Of a stretch of 14,336 nt of DNA, positions 1 through 6,676 are shown piece by piece. Numbering within the stretch: position 1 is the first letter of the stretch; each line of letters starts with the position of its first letter. The notes beneath the pieces are model-generated. The model was given only the letters and a program-made list of their open reading frames with translations, did no database searches and had not been told where the DNA came from. The position numbers and the translations under genes are program-made. The stretch is taken from positions 1 through 14,336 of the forward strand of contig DAOTVD010000140.1 in NCBI GenBank assembly GCA_034437075.1, in the 5' to 3' direction. This DNA comes from DAOTVD01 sp034437075. Lineage in GTDB: Bacteria > Chloroflexota > Anaerolineae > Aggregatilineales > J027.

Positions 1-1
1 G

Positions 2-1006
2 GCCAATTATGTTGACCAAAAATTGCGCCACCAGGAAAATAAGCCCGGACAGCACGAGATCATGCGCGAGCTACGACGCTTTGCCGATGCGCGCGGCGCG
101 TTGTTGCTGGGCGAAACCGAAGCGCTCGCGTTTTATGGCAATGGCCGCAATGAACTGCATAGCCTGTTTAACTTCAAATGGGCCAACCAGACCGCGCTGC
201 ACGCGCAAACCATCCGAAACACCCTGCGCGACCGCTGGCGGCATTTGCCCCCAGGCGCCTGGGAATGCAATACCGTGGGCAACCACGACCGCCCGCGTTC
301 TTATACCAGCATCATGCGCGGGGACGCGCACGACGACGCGCGCTACCTGGCCATGCTGGCCCTGACGGCCTTTTTGCCCGGCACGCCCATGTATTACAAC
401 GGCGAAGAAATCGGCCTGCGCGACCATTACCTGACCGACCCCGAACAGTTAAAAGACGGTATCGGTATTTATATCTATAACGTATTGCGCGAACGTGGGG
501 TTGACCAGAATACCGCCGTTTACAATGCCCAGCACTTCGCCGGGCGGGACAAATGCCGCGCGCCCATGCAATGGCATAATGCGCCCCATGGCGGATTCTG
601 CCCGCCAGAGGTCGAGCCTTGGTTGCCCGTGCATCCGAATTACGCCGAAGGCATCAATGTCGCCGCCCAACGCTATCGCCCAGATAGCCTGCTCGCGCGC
701 CTGCGCGATGCGTTGCTGCTACGTCGCGAGTATCCCGCACTGCGGCGCGGCGCTTACGACCTCATCGAGGCTACAGGAGACGTGTTCGCGTTTTGGCGCG
801 CCCACCGCAGCGGGAGTTGCCTGGTGGCCGCCAATTTGAGCGCTGAGCCGCTCCGAGCCGCGCTGGGCATGGCCAAAGTCCGGCGGGTGTATAGCAGTAG
901 CTATGGGGTGCGCGTACTCGCCACCCAGGCCGACCGCCACGGCGCACATTATGAGATCACGGCATTGGCCTTGCAGCCCTATGAAGTGTTTGTCGGTTTG
1001 CTATAG
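2..1006 (+). CDS. GH13 family alpha-glucosidase-like protein, 3' part (5' end outside window)
   Basis: This is the C-terminal part of a glycoside hydrolase family 13 (alpha-amylase superfamily) enzyme that would hydrolyse or transfer alpha-glucosyl units from maltose, isomaltose or sucrose-like substrates. The frame is open from base 2 with no convincing start inside the window, so the gene begins upstream. Visible family marks are LLLGETEAL near residue 38, with the likely acid/base Glu; NHDR at bases 281-292, with the conserved transition-state Asp; and RAPMQW at about 559-576, a string typical of the oligo-1,6-glucosidase/alpha-glucosidase subfamilies. The nucleophile Asp region lies outside the window. 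After the barrel comes a C-terminal beta domain ending in PYEVFVGLL. The precise substrate cannot be decided: alpha-glucosidase, trehalose synthase-like and sucrose-cleaving GH13 enzymes share these motifs. The next gene (+) starts 190 bases downstream behind a possible promoter, so co-transcription is not required. Confidence 0.88.
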   Translation, partial: ANYVDQKLRHQENKPGQHEIMRELRRFADARGALLLGETEALAFYGNGRNELHSLFNFKWANQTALHAQTIRNTLRDRWRHLPPGAWECNTVGNHDRPRSYTSIMRGDAHDDARYLAMLALTAFLPGTPMYYNGEEIGLRDHYLTDPEQLKDGIGIYIYNVLRERGVDQNTAVYNAQHFAGRDKCRAPMQWHNAPHGGFCPPEVEPWLPVHPNYAEGINVAAQRYRPDSLLARLRDALLLRREYPALRRGAYDLIEATGDVFAFWRAHRSGSCLVAANLSAEPLRAALGMAKVRRVYSSSYGVRVLATQADRHGAHYEITALALQPYEVFVGLL

Positions 1007-1126
1007 CGCATGCCGGGCGCGTCGTCTCAGGAACCCAACTGCCAGCCCAGGTCGTTTTCTAACGCGGCAAATTGAACGGGCCGCCCTGTCATACGGAAAG
1101 CGGCCCAGTTCGAGCGCGCACCGTCG

Positions 1127-1141
1127 TATAATGGAATTATA
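1127..1141 (+). promoter_or_regulatory. Consensus -10 box inside a perfect palindrome, upstream of the flavodoxin gene
   Basis: TATAAT at 1127-1132 is a perfect -10 hexamer about 65 bases before the flavodoxin ATG. Together with GGA and ATTATA (1136-1141) it forms a perfect 15-base palindrome. No good -35 box is seen at 16-18 bases upstream, so this may be an activator-dependent or weak promoter, or chance. Confidence 0.4.
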
Positions 1142-1196
1142 GGCCAATCTGAGTGGCTTGTTACCGTAAAAGCAATCCAAATTGAGGAAAACGATC

Positions 1197-1718
1197 ATGT
1201 CTAAAAATATTCTGGTTACCTACGCCACAAAATATGGTTCGACCGCCGAAGTCGCCGAGGCCATCGCGGCAGCACTGCGCGAGAAGCAGCACGCGGTGAC
1301 CGTCCAGGCGGCGCAAAATGTGACAGACATCACCCCTTACGAGGCCGTGGTGCTAGGCGCTCCCATTTATATCGGCCAATGGATGAAAGAGGCGCACAGC
1401 TTCCTGAAACAGCATGGCGAGGCCCTAAATGCGCGCCCGCTCGCGCTCTTTGCGCTCGGCCCCACCGATACGGATGAAACCGCCATGCAAGGCGCTGTCG
1501 AGCAATTTCAAAATGACCTGGCCCAACATGACCACCTGAACCCGCTGCTGAAACAGGTCTTTGTGGGCAAATACGACCCCGATAATTTGTCGCTGCCGCA
1601 TCGCTTGTTGGCCATGTTGCCCGCTAGCCCCTTGCACAACCGCCCGGCTAGCGATCATCGCGACTGGAACGCCGTGCAAGCCTGGGCAGACGAGATTAGC
1701 GACCACTTAGGCGACTGA
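1197..1718 (+). CDS. Flavodoxin-domain protein, HemG-like (173 aa)
   Basis: A small FMN-binding flavodoxin-fold protein related to menaquinone-dependent protoporphyrinogen oxidase (HemG, about 180 residues in Escherichia coli) and the flavodoxin_5 group. The first strand and phosphate-binding loop are clear at residues 4-16 (ILVTYATKYGST), followed by the AEVAEAIAAALRE helix. The second flavin loop region GAPIYIGQW is at 54-62, and the end (RDWNAVQAWADEISDHL) resembles the HemG C-terminus. The ATG at 1197 is preferred over the in-frame TTG at 1182 because GAGGA lies 8-9 bases before it and the flavodoxin fold begins at once. It has no signal peptide and is probably cytoplasmic. No other haem-synthesis gene is in the window, so a role as protoporphyrinogen oxidase is only a family-based guess; a general electron-transfer or stress flavodoxin is equally possible. 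It converges with the next gene, with 17 bases between the stops. Confidence 0.85.
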   Translation: MSKNILVTYATKYGSTAEVAEAIAAALREKQHAVTVQAAQNVTDITPYEAVVLGAPIYIGQWMKEAHSFLKQHGEALNARPLALFALGPTDTDETAMQGAVEQFQNDLAQHDHLNPLLKQVFVGKYDPDNLSLPHRLLAMLPASPLHNRPASDHRDWNAVQAWADEISDHLGD

Positions 1719-1735
1719 ACACGGGGCAGCGACCA

Positions 1736-2263
1736 CTAACGCCGCTGTAAGCGCCGCGCGCGCATCCAACCTCGGTGCACCGCGCGCGCTTCTTCGGTGG
1801 TGATGAACGCGCGCTCGTTGATCTCGTGCACGCGGCGGATGACATCGGCGGCGTGCTGCCGTTCCGCCACACAGCGCAGCATAGCCACGTTGCCATCCGC
1901 GCCATAGCCGCCCGTTTCCGTAACACCATAGCCCGCCGCGCGCAATGCAGCCGCGATGTCTGCCCCTTGTACCGGTGTTGTGATGGTCACGACCACATAC
2001 CCGGCGATAAGCCGTTCTTCGACCGACATGCCCACATAGCCGCCCACGGCAAAGCCCAGCGCATAGGCAAAGAGCTTGCCGATATGATCTAAATCGGTGA
2101 GCACCTGGCCCGCTGTGAAGGCAAAAATAGCGGATTCGATGAAGGCGAGCCCAAATGCTAAGCGCCGCTGGCCATTGGTCATGACGATAATGCGCACCGA
2201 GCCAATCGCATTATTGATGACACGCAGCCCAAAAATGAGGACGATCAGCCCAAGATCATCCAC
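1736..2263 (-). CDS. UPF0316 / DUF2179-type membrane protein (175 aa)
   Basis: Uncharacterised integral membrane protein of the UPF0316 (DUF5698 plus DUF2179) type. Three hydrophobic segments are visible at about residues 4-27, 33-53 and 62-84. They include the family-like strings LRVINNAIGSVRII, FIESAIFAFTAGQVL and AYALGFAVGGYVGMSVEERL. The last ~80 residues are a soluble alpha/beta domain (VVTITTPVQGADIAAALRAAGYGVT) like the C-terminal domain of YitT-type proteins. Start: the GTG at 2263 follows an in-frame TAA only 9 bases upstream, so the start cannot lie further out, and GGAG sits 9 bases before it. It begins 6 bases after the stop of the lipoprotein gene on the same strand, which implies co-transcription. 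Function is unknown in the family. The C-terminus is strongly basic (RARRLQRR). Confidence 0.85.
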   Translation of the reverse strand: MDDLGLIVLIFGLRVINNAIGSVRIIVMTNGQRRLAFGLAFIESAIFAFTAGQVLTDLDHIGKLFAYALGFAVGGYVGMSVEERLIAGYVVVTITTPVQGADIAAALRAAGYGVTETGGYGADGNVAMLRCVAERQHAADVIRRVHEINERAFITTEEARAVHRGWMRARRLQRR

Positions 2264-2269
2264 GTGCCC

Positions 2270-3385
2270 TTACTCCGTGCCTGCGATGCGCCAATCGCCG
2301 CCTTTGGTCGAGCAAGGCGCGCGGGCGATGTCTTCTTCCAGGATGAGCGTCTCTTGAAAGAACGAGTCGATAAAATACATACCTGGGGCGGGTTCGTATT
2401 CGCCATCGACGATTTCGCCGCCCGCGTTATAGCGGTAAATGGTGGTGTGCAGCGTTTCGGGGACAATCGCCCAGCCGAGCGCTTCGCGCAAGTCGTCGTT
2501 ATTGCGCCAGATGGCACCAAAACCGCGCACGGGTTGGGCTGCCACCGCCCCTTGGAAGTCCGTGTCGGGCAGGGTGCCGGGTTCGGGGTCTAGCGTGGGG
2601 TCGCGTTCGGGCATGCCCTCTACAAAGGTGTCGATATAGCATTCCCAGGTGCCGTTCGTCGGGTCGGCTTCATCGCCCACCAGCACCCAAACTTCGCGAA
2701 TCGGTTGCAACCACATCATGCGCCCGCGCTCAAAGAGTTGTTCGGCCATGGTCAGCGTGAAGACTTCTGGCGTCGGGAAGCCCTCCGGCACAGGGGTCGG
2801 GATCGTTGTCGGGGTGGCGTCCGGAGGGGGCGTGGCGCTGGGGGGCGGTGTCGGTGTGCGTGTGGGGGAGGCTTGCGGCACGGGCGATTCTGGCGACGGG
2901 TCGGCAGCATCATCTGCACTATCTTCGGGCACATCCGGCGCGGGGGCTTGCGCGGCTTCTTGAATCGCAATTTGGGTGCTGGCCACCCAACCCGTGAGCG
3001 CCTCGAACCGGATGCGGTAGAAAATCAGGCCGATGCGGTTGGGCTCGGTCACCTGCAACACGTCCACACGCGCGCCTTGGGGCAAAATGCCAATTTCTTC
3101 GGCTTCGCCTCGGGGCTCGGCCAAGACAATCGCTTCGCTAGTCACGACCTCGCCTTGCGAGATGATCGGGTCGGGCGTGGGGCTGGGCCGGGTGTTCACC
3201 AGTTCATTTTCTTGTTCGGCGGTGCGGGTCTCTAACGCGCTGATTGTGCTTTGCATGGCTTCGATTTCCGGCTCGCCAGTGACCACGCGAAATTCTTGTT
3301 CGGGTTCGGGGTCTTCGCCACCGCAAGCGGCCAGCACGCAGACCGCCAGCAGGGTAAACACCAAACTATGTAGCGTTTGCTTCAA
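2270..3385 (-). CDS. Lipoprotein with SH3-like domain, Pro/Thr-rich linker and unassigned C-terminal domain (371 aa)
   Basis: Predicted membrane-anchored extracellular lipoprotein. With the TTG start at 3385 the N-terminus is MKQTLHSLVF followed by a hydrophobic core and lipobox LAAC (Cys21), a textbook lipoprotein signal. GGAG lies 10 bases before this TTG. An ATG at 3409 would add MNDWSKLT, but it coincides with the predicted transcription start of the promoter at 3416-3445, so the TTG is preferred; the ATG remains possible. Order of parts: a short heptad-like stretch (37-64), an SH3-like domain (about 80-142, ending LTGWVASTQ), a Pro/Thr/Ser-rich linker (about 147-207), then a C-terminal domain (about 208-342) with the string MAEQLFERGRMMWLQPIREV and a later RGFGAIWRNNDDLREALGWA. 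That domain resembles uncharacterised surface domains I associate with Chloroflexota lipoproteins. Cell-wall or polysaccharide binding is inferred from the SH3-like domain. It is followed by the UPF0316 gene after 6 bases. Confidence 0.82.
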   Translation of the reverse strand: MKQTLHSLVFTLLAVCVLAACGGEDPEPEQEFRVVTGEPEIEAMQSTISALETRTAEQENELVNTRPSPTPDPIISQGEVVTSEAIVLAEPRGEAEEIGILPQGARVDVLQVTEPNRIGLIFYRIRFEALTGWVASTQIAIQEAAQAPAPDVPEDSADDAADPSPESPVPQASPTRTPTPPPSATPPPDATPTTIPTPVPEGFPTPEVFTLTMAEQLFERGRMMWLQPIREVWVLVGDEADPTNGTWECYIDTFVEGMPERDPTLDPEPGTLPDTDFQGAVAAQPVRGFGAIWRNNDDLREALGWAIVPETLHTTIYRYNAGGEIVDGEYEPAPGMYFIDSFFQETLILEEDIARAPCSTKGGDWRIAGTE

Positions 3386-3415
3386 AGTTAATTTACTCCA
3401 ATCGTTCATGTGACG

Positions 3416-3445
3416 ATTCTAGTCAGTCGCCGTTGTGTCCTGCAA
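3416..3445 (-). promoter_or_regulatory. Sigma70-type promoter of the SH3 lipoprotein gene
   Basis: Read on the minus strand: -35 TTGCAG at 3445-3440, 18-base spacer, -10 TAGAAT at 3421-3416. Transcription would begin near 3409. That gives a 24-base leader with GGAG before the TTG start at 3385, or a leaderless message if the ATG at 3409 is used. The site gives the lipoprotein/UPF0316 pair its own promoter, independent of the flavin reductase/AMMECR1 pair. Confidence 0.5.
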
Positions 3446-3474
3446 GTGTTTGTCAGATGACCGCTGGCCGGGGG

Positions 3475-4098
3475 TCAGGCGGACGGCGGTTCCACGATCT
3501 TTAGGGCTTGGTACGTTTCGATGCTGAGCGGCGCGTGTTGCCAGGCATCCGGCGGAGCGCCCATTTTATGGCAGAGCGCGCTCAGAAAATCTGCGGGTTG
3601 GGGGTAGCGCTCCCACACCTGGGGTAAAAAGGTCGCGCGGCGCGGGCCAAACGCCGCGATGACGCCATCCATGCCAGGCCGCAACCGGGCTATCAAATCT
3701 GCCGGGCCGTCATAATCGAGCGCCTGGGCCGGGGTCAAGATGCTGAGTTCGATGCGTAAGCCGGGCACTTCGGGCGGGCGCACGGGCTGAAAACGCGGAT
3801 CACCTAGCGCAGTTTGCACGGTGCTAAGGAGCACTTCCTCCCATAGCGGCAGACGCGCCGTGAGCGTGCCCGTGCACCCCCGCAATACACCAGAGCCACC
3901 TTCACTGAGGGTCACGAAAACCGCACGGAGGGGGGTTAGGGCGGCGGGCATAGCCGCCAGGCCCATCTGGCGGAGCACCCACGCGCAAGTCTGCTCGTGC
4001 TCGCAGAGCGCGCCCTGCCGCGCAGCGTTGCGGAGCGCATGCCGCGCCGCCGCCAACGATAAGCCTTGCTGGTGGGCCGAATAAGCCGACTCAGCCAA
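3475..4098 (-). CDS. AMMECR1-domain protein (207 aa)
   Basis: Member of the AMMECR1 family ('AmmeMemoRadiSam system protein A'), a small conserved protein of unknown biochemical role found in all domains of life. The hallmark LRGC (residues 72-75, within VLRGCTGTL) is present. So are DPRFQPV (100-106), ATFLPQVWE (155-163) and LCHKMGAPPDAW (175-186), all as expected for the family, and the length fits. The frame stays open for 59 codons further upstream, but that part runs through the flavin reductase gene, does not look like family sequence, and contains no other sensible start. A TTG at 4098 with a GGGGG stretch about 10 bases before it gives MAESAYSAHQQGLS, so translation would restart just across the flavin reductase stop (8-base overlap, coupling likely). 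The usual partners of this family, a MEMO-type protein and a radical SAM enzyme, are not in the window. Confidence 0.87.
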   Translation of the reverse strand: MAESAYSAHQQGLSLAAARHALRNAARQGALCEHEQTCAWVLRQMGLAAMPAALTPLRAVFVTLSEGGSGVLRGCTGTLTARLPLWEEVLLSTVQTALGDPRFQPVRPPEVPGLRIELSILTPAQALDYDGPADLIARLRPGMDGVIAAFGPRRATFLPQVWERYPQPADFLSALCHKMGAPPDAWQHAPLSIETYQALKIVEPPSA

Positions 4099-4585
4099 GC
4101 TGATGATACCCCCGGTTATAGTAAATGAGCGGCCTTTGTACAGGTTCGGATTGCCCGCTGGCTTGCAGGACTTCGCCAATGAAAATGTGATGCGTGCTGC
4201 CGTCGTAGATTTCGTGCAGGCGGCAATCCAGCCAGCCCATCGCGCCCTCGATAATCGGCGAGCCGGAAGCGGCAAAGATCAGGGGCACGGCAGAAAATCG
4301 GTCAGCATCGGGCGGTAAGTCGCTATACCCGGCGAAAATGTTGGAAATCTGCGCGCCGTCTTCGCCCAGCATCGACACGGCAAAATGGCCGCTTTCGACG
4401 ATTGCTTCCGCCGTTTCGACATGCTTTTGCAAGCAGACCAGAATCAGCGGCGGTTCGAGCGTCACGGAGGTAAACGAACTGACGGTGGTGCCGCGCAACG
4501 TATCGCCCGATTTGGCACCCACGACCGTGACTCCCGTGGCCCATAGTCGCATCGTCTCGCGGAAAATCTGTGGATCAAAGCTCAT
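4091..4585 (-). CDS. Flavin reductase family protein, FMN-binding split barrel (164 aa)
   Basis: A flavin reductase-like protein (HpaC/Flavin_Reduct family) that would use NAD(P)H to reduce FMN or FAD, supplying reduced flavin to a partner oxygenase, or would bind flavin as its own cofactor. Diagnostic sequence: the N-terminal FRETMRLWATGVTVV, the flavin-binding segment RGTTVSSFTSVTLEPPLILV (31-50), FAVSMLGEDG (68-77), and the C-terminal HHIFIGEVLQ followed by PLIYYNRGYHQLG. The full family length is present. The ATG at 4585 has a weak GAGATG-like site before it. No oxygenase partner gene is visible nearby. The next gene in the operon is the AMMECR1-domain protein, whose start overlaps this stop. 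An 11-base motif (ACCCAAAAGGT) lies 16 bases before the start and also, inverted, before the divergent phosphodiesterase gene. Confidence 0.9.
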   Translation of the reverse strand: MSFDPQIFRETMRLWATGVTVVGAKSGDTLRGTTVSSFTSVTLEPPLILVCLQKHVETAEAIVESGHFAVSMLGEDGAQISNIFAGYSDLPPDADRFSAVPLIFAASGSPIIEGAMGWLDCRLHEIYDGSTHHIFIGEVLQASGQSEPVQRPLIYYNRGYHQLG

Positions 4586-4601
4586 GTCACATCTCTACGC
4601 T

Positions 4602-4735
4602 ACCTTTTGGGTCTATTTTAACCGCCCTGCACAAATTCGGTAGGCCCTAGCTCGGATCGCGCGCGACTTGGGCGGATGGACGCCTCACCGGGCCGATATA
4701 TGCTATACTGGCTCGTCAAATACAACCCAAAAGGT
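4602..4735. promoter_or_regulatory. Paired 11-base inverted motif in the divergent leader region
   Basis: ACCTTTTGGGT at 4602-4612 and its exact reverse complement ACCCAAAAGGT at 4725-4735 flank the gap between the divergent flavin reductase and phosphodiesterase genes. Each copy lies in the untranslated leader of one gene (16 and 7 bases before the start) and is preceded, in the sense of its gene, by AAATA. A possible -10 box TAAAAT for the flavin reductase lies at 4620-4615. This could be a paired operator or a shared leader motif; the AAGGT end may also act as ribosome binding site for the phosphodiesterase. Confidence 0.35.
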
Positions 4736-4742
4736 GAAGACC

Positions 4743-6398
4743 ATGCGAGTTCTGGTGATTGCCATTGACGGCGCCACGTTCGACATCCTCGATCCTTGGC
4801 TGGCGGGGGGGCATCTGCCCCATATGGCGCGCCTGGTGGGGCAGGGCGTCAAAACCCCGCTGATGAGCGTCTTCCCGCCTCTGACGCCCGCCGCGTGGAG
4901 TTCCTTCATGACGGGCAAAAACCCGGCCAAACACGGTATTTTGGAATTCTTGCAGCGCAAAGCGGATTCCTACGCGCCAGAGCCCATGAACGCGGGCTTG
5001 CGGCGCGGGCGCTCCTTGTGGCATCTCCTCAGCGAGGCGGGCCAGCGGGTCGTGGTGGTCAATGTGCCGCTAACTTATCCGCCGGAGCCCGTGCGCGGCG
5101 CGCTAGTCGCCGGGATGCCCGTGCCCGAAAAACGCGCTGATTTTACGTATCCGCCACCCCTGGCGCGCGAGATTCGCGCCTGGCTGCCCGATTACGCCAT
5201 CAATGCCAATACGGTCTATGTGCGCGGCCAGGCGGAAGCCTTCCTGGCGGATGTGCGCGCCAAGCTCGAACAGCGCTTGACCGTCGCCGAACGGCTCATC
5301 GAGCGCGAGCAGCCCGACTTCGCTATGGTGCATATCCTGGGTACGGATCGTATTCAGCATGAATTCTGGCATTGTATGGATGAAGCGCATTCCCAGCATA
5401 AAGGCGAGGCCCTGCGCTATAAAAACGCCATCCGCGACTTTTTCGCAGAGGTGGACGCGGGCTTGCCGCGCTTGCTGCGCTTCGCGGACGACAGCACGAC
5501 GGTGATGCTGGTGTCGGATCATGGCTTCGGGCCGCTAGAGCGCTTTGTGTATCTGAATACCTGGCTGTGGCAAGAGGGCTTTCTCGTGTTGCGCCGCGAC
5601 GCGCTAACGCGCCTGAAGACCCTAGCCTTTCGCGCGGGGTTTGCGCCCACGAATATTTATCACTGGGTGGAGCGGCTCGGCCTGGGCGGTATGCGCGGCG
5701 GGATGTCCATGAGCAGCCGCCAAAAATTGCTGGATACGCTATTCCTCTCGTTTCAAGATGTCGATTGGTCGCGCACGCGGGCCTATGCGCGCGGCAACTT
5801 CGGTCAGATTTTCATCAACAAAGCCGGGCGCGAGCCTGCCGGAATCGTGCAGCCGGGCACCGACTATGACCACACCGTTGCAGAGATCATCGCGCGGGCC
5901 GAGGCTACCTTGCGCGACCCGCACACGGGCGATACCTTGCTGGCGGCGGCCCAGCGGCGCGAGGCATTGTTCACGGGCACGCCCGAGCAACTCGACCGCG
6001 CGCCCGACATCGCGCTGCTGATGCGCGACGAAGCGACCGTCCCGCTGGGCACGGCGGACTTCCCAGCCAATCGTGTGGTGGATCGCGCGTTCGGCAACAC
6101 GGGCGACCATCGTATGAACGGCATCGGCATCCTGAGCGGCGCAGGCATCCAACCCGGCACACTCGAATCCGCCAGCCTTATGGACATCGCGCCGACGGTT
6201 TTGCATCTGCTGGGCCAGCCCGTCCCCGAAGACATGGATGGTCGCGTATTGACGGAAGCTCTATTGCCCGAACGACGCGACGTGAGCTATGCGCCCGTCC
6301 GCGATGAGGCAACGAGCGACCAACGCCAAGCCGAATACACCGCCGCCGAAGAAGCCGAATTGATGCAACATTTGCACGATCTGGGCTACTTGGGCTAA
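4743..6398 (+). CDS. Alkaline phosphatase superfamily phosphodiesterase / nucleotide pyrophosphatase-like (551 aa)
   Basis: Metal-dependent hydrolase of the type I phosphodiesterase/nucleotide pyrophosphatase group, expected to cleave phosphate mono- or diesters with two bound metal ions. Likely active-site residues: Asp9 (VIAIDGATFD), Thr48 as nucleophile (PPLTPAAWSSFMTG aligns with the TFPN...TG segment of known enzymes), Asp202 and His206 (GTDRIQHEFW), Asp259 and His260 (SDHGFG) and His456 (TGDHRMNG). All metal ligands expected for the superfamily appear present, so it should be active. No signal peptide is seen, so it is probably cytoplasmic. The C-terminal tail (residues 531-551, ending LHDLGYLG) matches the acidic end common in this group. 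Start: the ATG at 4743 has AAGGTGA five bases before it; an in-frame TTG at 4668 would add 25 residues that do not resemble the family. The substrate cannot be read from sequence. The gene appears monocistronic and ends at a strong terminator. Confidence 0.9.
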   Translation: MRVLVIAIDGATFDILDPWLAGGHLPHMARLVGQGVKTPLMSVFPPLTPAAWSSFMTGKNPAKHGILEFLQRKADSYAPEPMNAGLRRGRSLWHLLSEAGQRVVVVNVPLTYPPEPVRGALVAGMPVPEKRADFTYPPPLAREIRAWLPDYAINANTVYVRGQAEAFLADVRAKLEQRLTVAERLIEREQPDFAMVHILGTDRIQHEFWHCMDEAHSQHKGEALRYKNAIRDFFAEVDAGLPRLLRFADDSTTVMLVSDHGFGPLERFVYLNTWLWQEGFLVLRRDALTRLKTLAFRAGFAPTNIYHWVERLGLGGMRGGMSMSSRQKLLDTLFLSFQDVDWSRTRAYARGNFGQIFINKAGREPAGIVQPGTDYDHTVAEIIARAEATLRDPHTGDTLLAAAQRREALFTGTPEQLDRAPDIALLMRDEATVPLGTADFPANRVVDRAFGNTGDHRMNGIGILSGAGIQPGTLESASLMDIAPTVLHLLGQPVPEDMDGRVLTEALLPERRDVSYAPVRDEATSDQRQAEYTAAEEAELMQHLHDLGYLG

Positions 6399-6423
6399 TG
6401 GAGAACGCAAAACAAATCCGTAT

Positions 6424-6451
6424 AAAACCGAGGGCTTAAGCCCTCGGTTTT
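6424..6451 (+). terminator. Palindromic intrinsic terminator after the phosphodiesterase gene
   Basis: A perfect 20-base palindrome, CCGAGGGCTTAAGCCCTCGG (6428-6447), is flanked by AAAA and TTTT, so it can end transcription from either side. It starts 30 bases after the phosphodiesterase stop and separates that gene from the GHKL ATPase gene. Confidence 0.9.
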
Positions 6452-6618
6452 GGCAGAAAAAACATTTGTGTTTGTTTTGAACTGTCCATAAGAATCCTGC
6501 GTTAGGATGAAAAGGTCGTTAGAAAAGCGTTTTAATAGTCGTATCTCAGCACACCTGTGCTAGAATTGCGGGCTAGAGTCTGCTACACTTTTGCCATAGA
6601 CAGACCTTCAGCTTTGTC

Positions 6619-6624
6619 TATAAT
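6619..6624 (+). promoter_or_regulatory. Possible -10 box of the GHKL ATPase gene
   Basis: TATAAT at 6619-6624 lies 52 bases before the GTG start in an otherwise AT-richer leader. The best -35-like hexamer, TTGCCA at 6591-6596, is 22 bases away, which is too far for a standard promoter, so only the -10 box is offered. The rest of the 278-base gap holds the upstream terminator and a weak hairpin (ATCCT...AGGAT near 6494-6508). Confidence 0.35.
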
Positions 6625-6676
6625 GACCCAGTTTTGATGACAATTTGCATCCCATGTCGGTAAAGGAGAAGATGCT

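Noticed and set aside
1699..1738. Short direct repeat AGCGACCACT near the convergent stops
   Set aside because: Only ten bases, one copy within coding sequence, with no sign of an attachment site or mobile element.
2705..3235. 176-codon plus-strand frame opposite the SH3 lipoprotein
   Set aside because: Low-complexity Arg/Gly sequence reflecting the Pro/Thr-rich linker on the other strand; no start signal.
4099..4275. N-terminal extension of the AMMECR1 frame
   Set aside because: This part lies wholly inside the flavin reductase gene in another frame and shows no family similarity; the TTG at 4098 is the better start.
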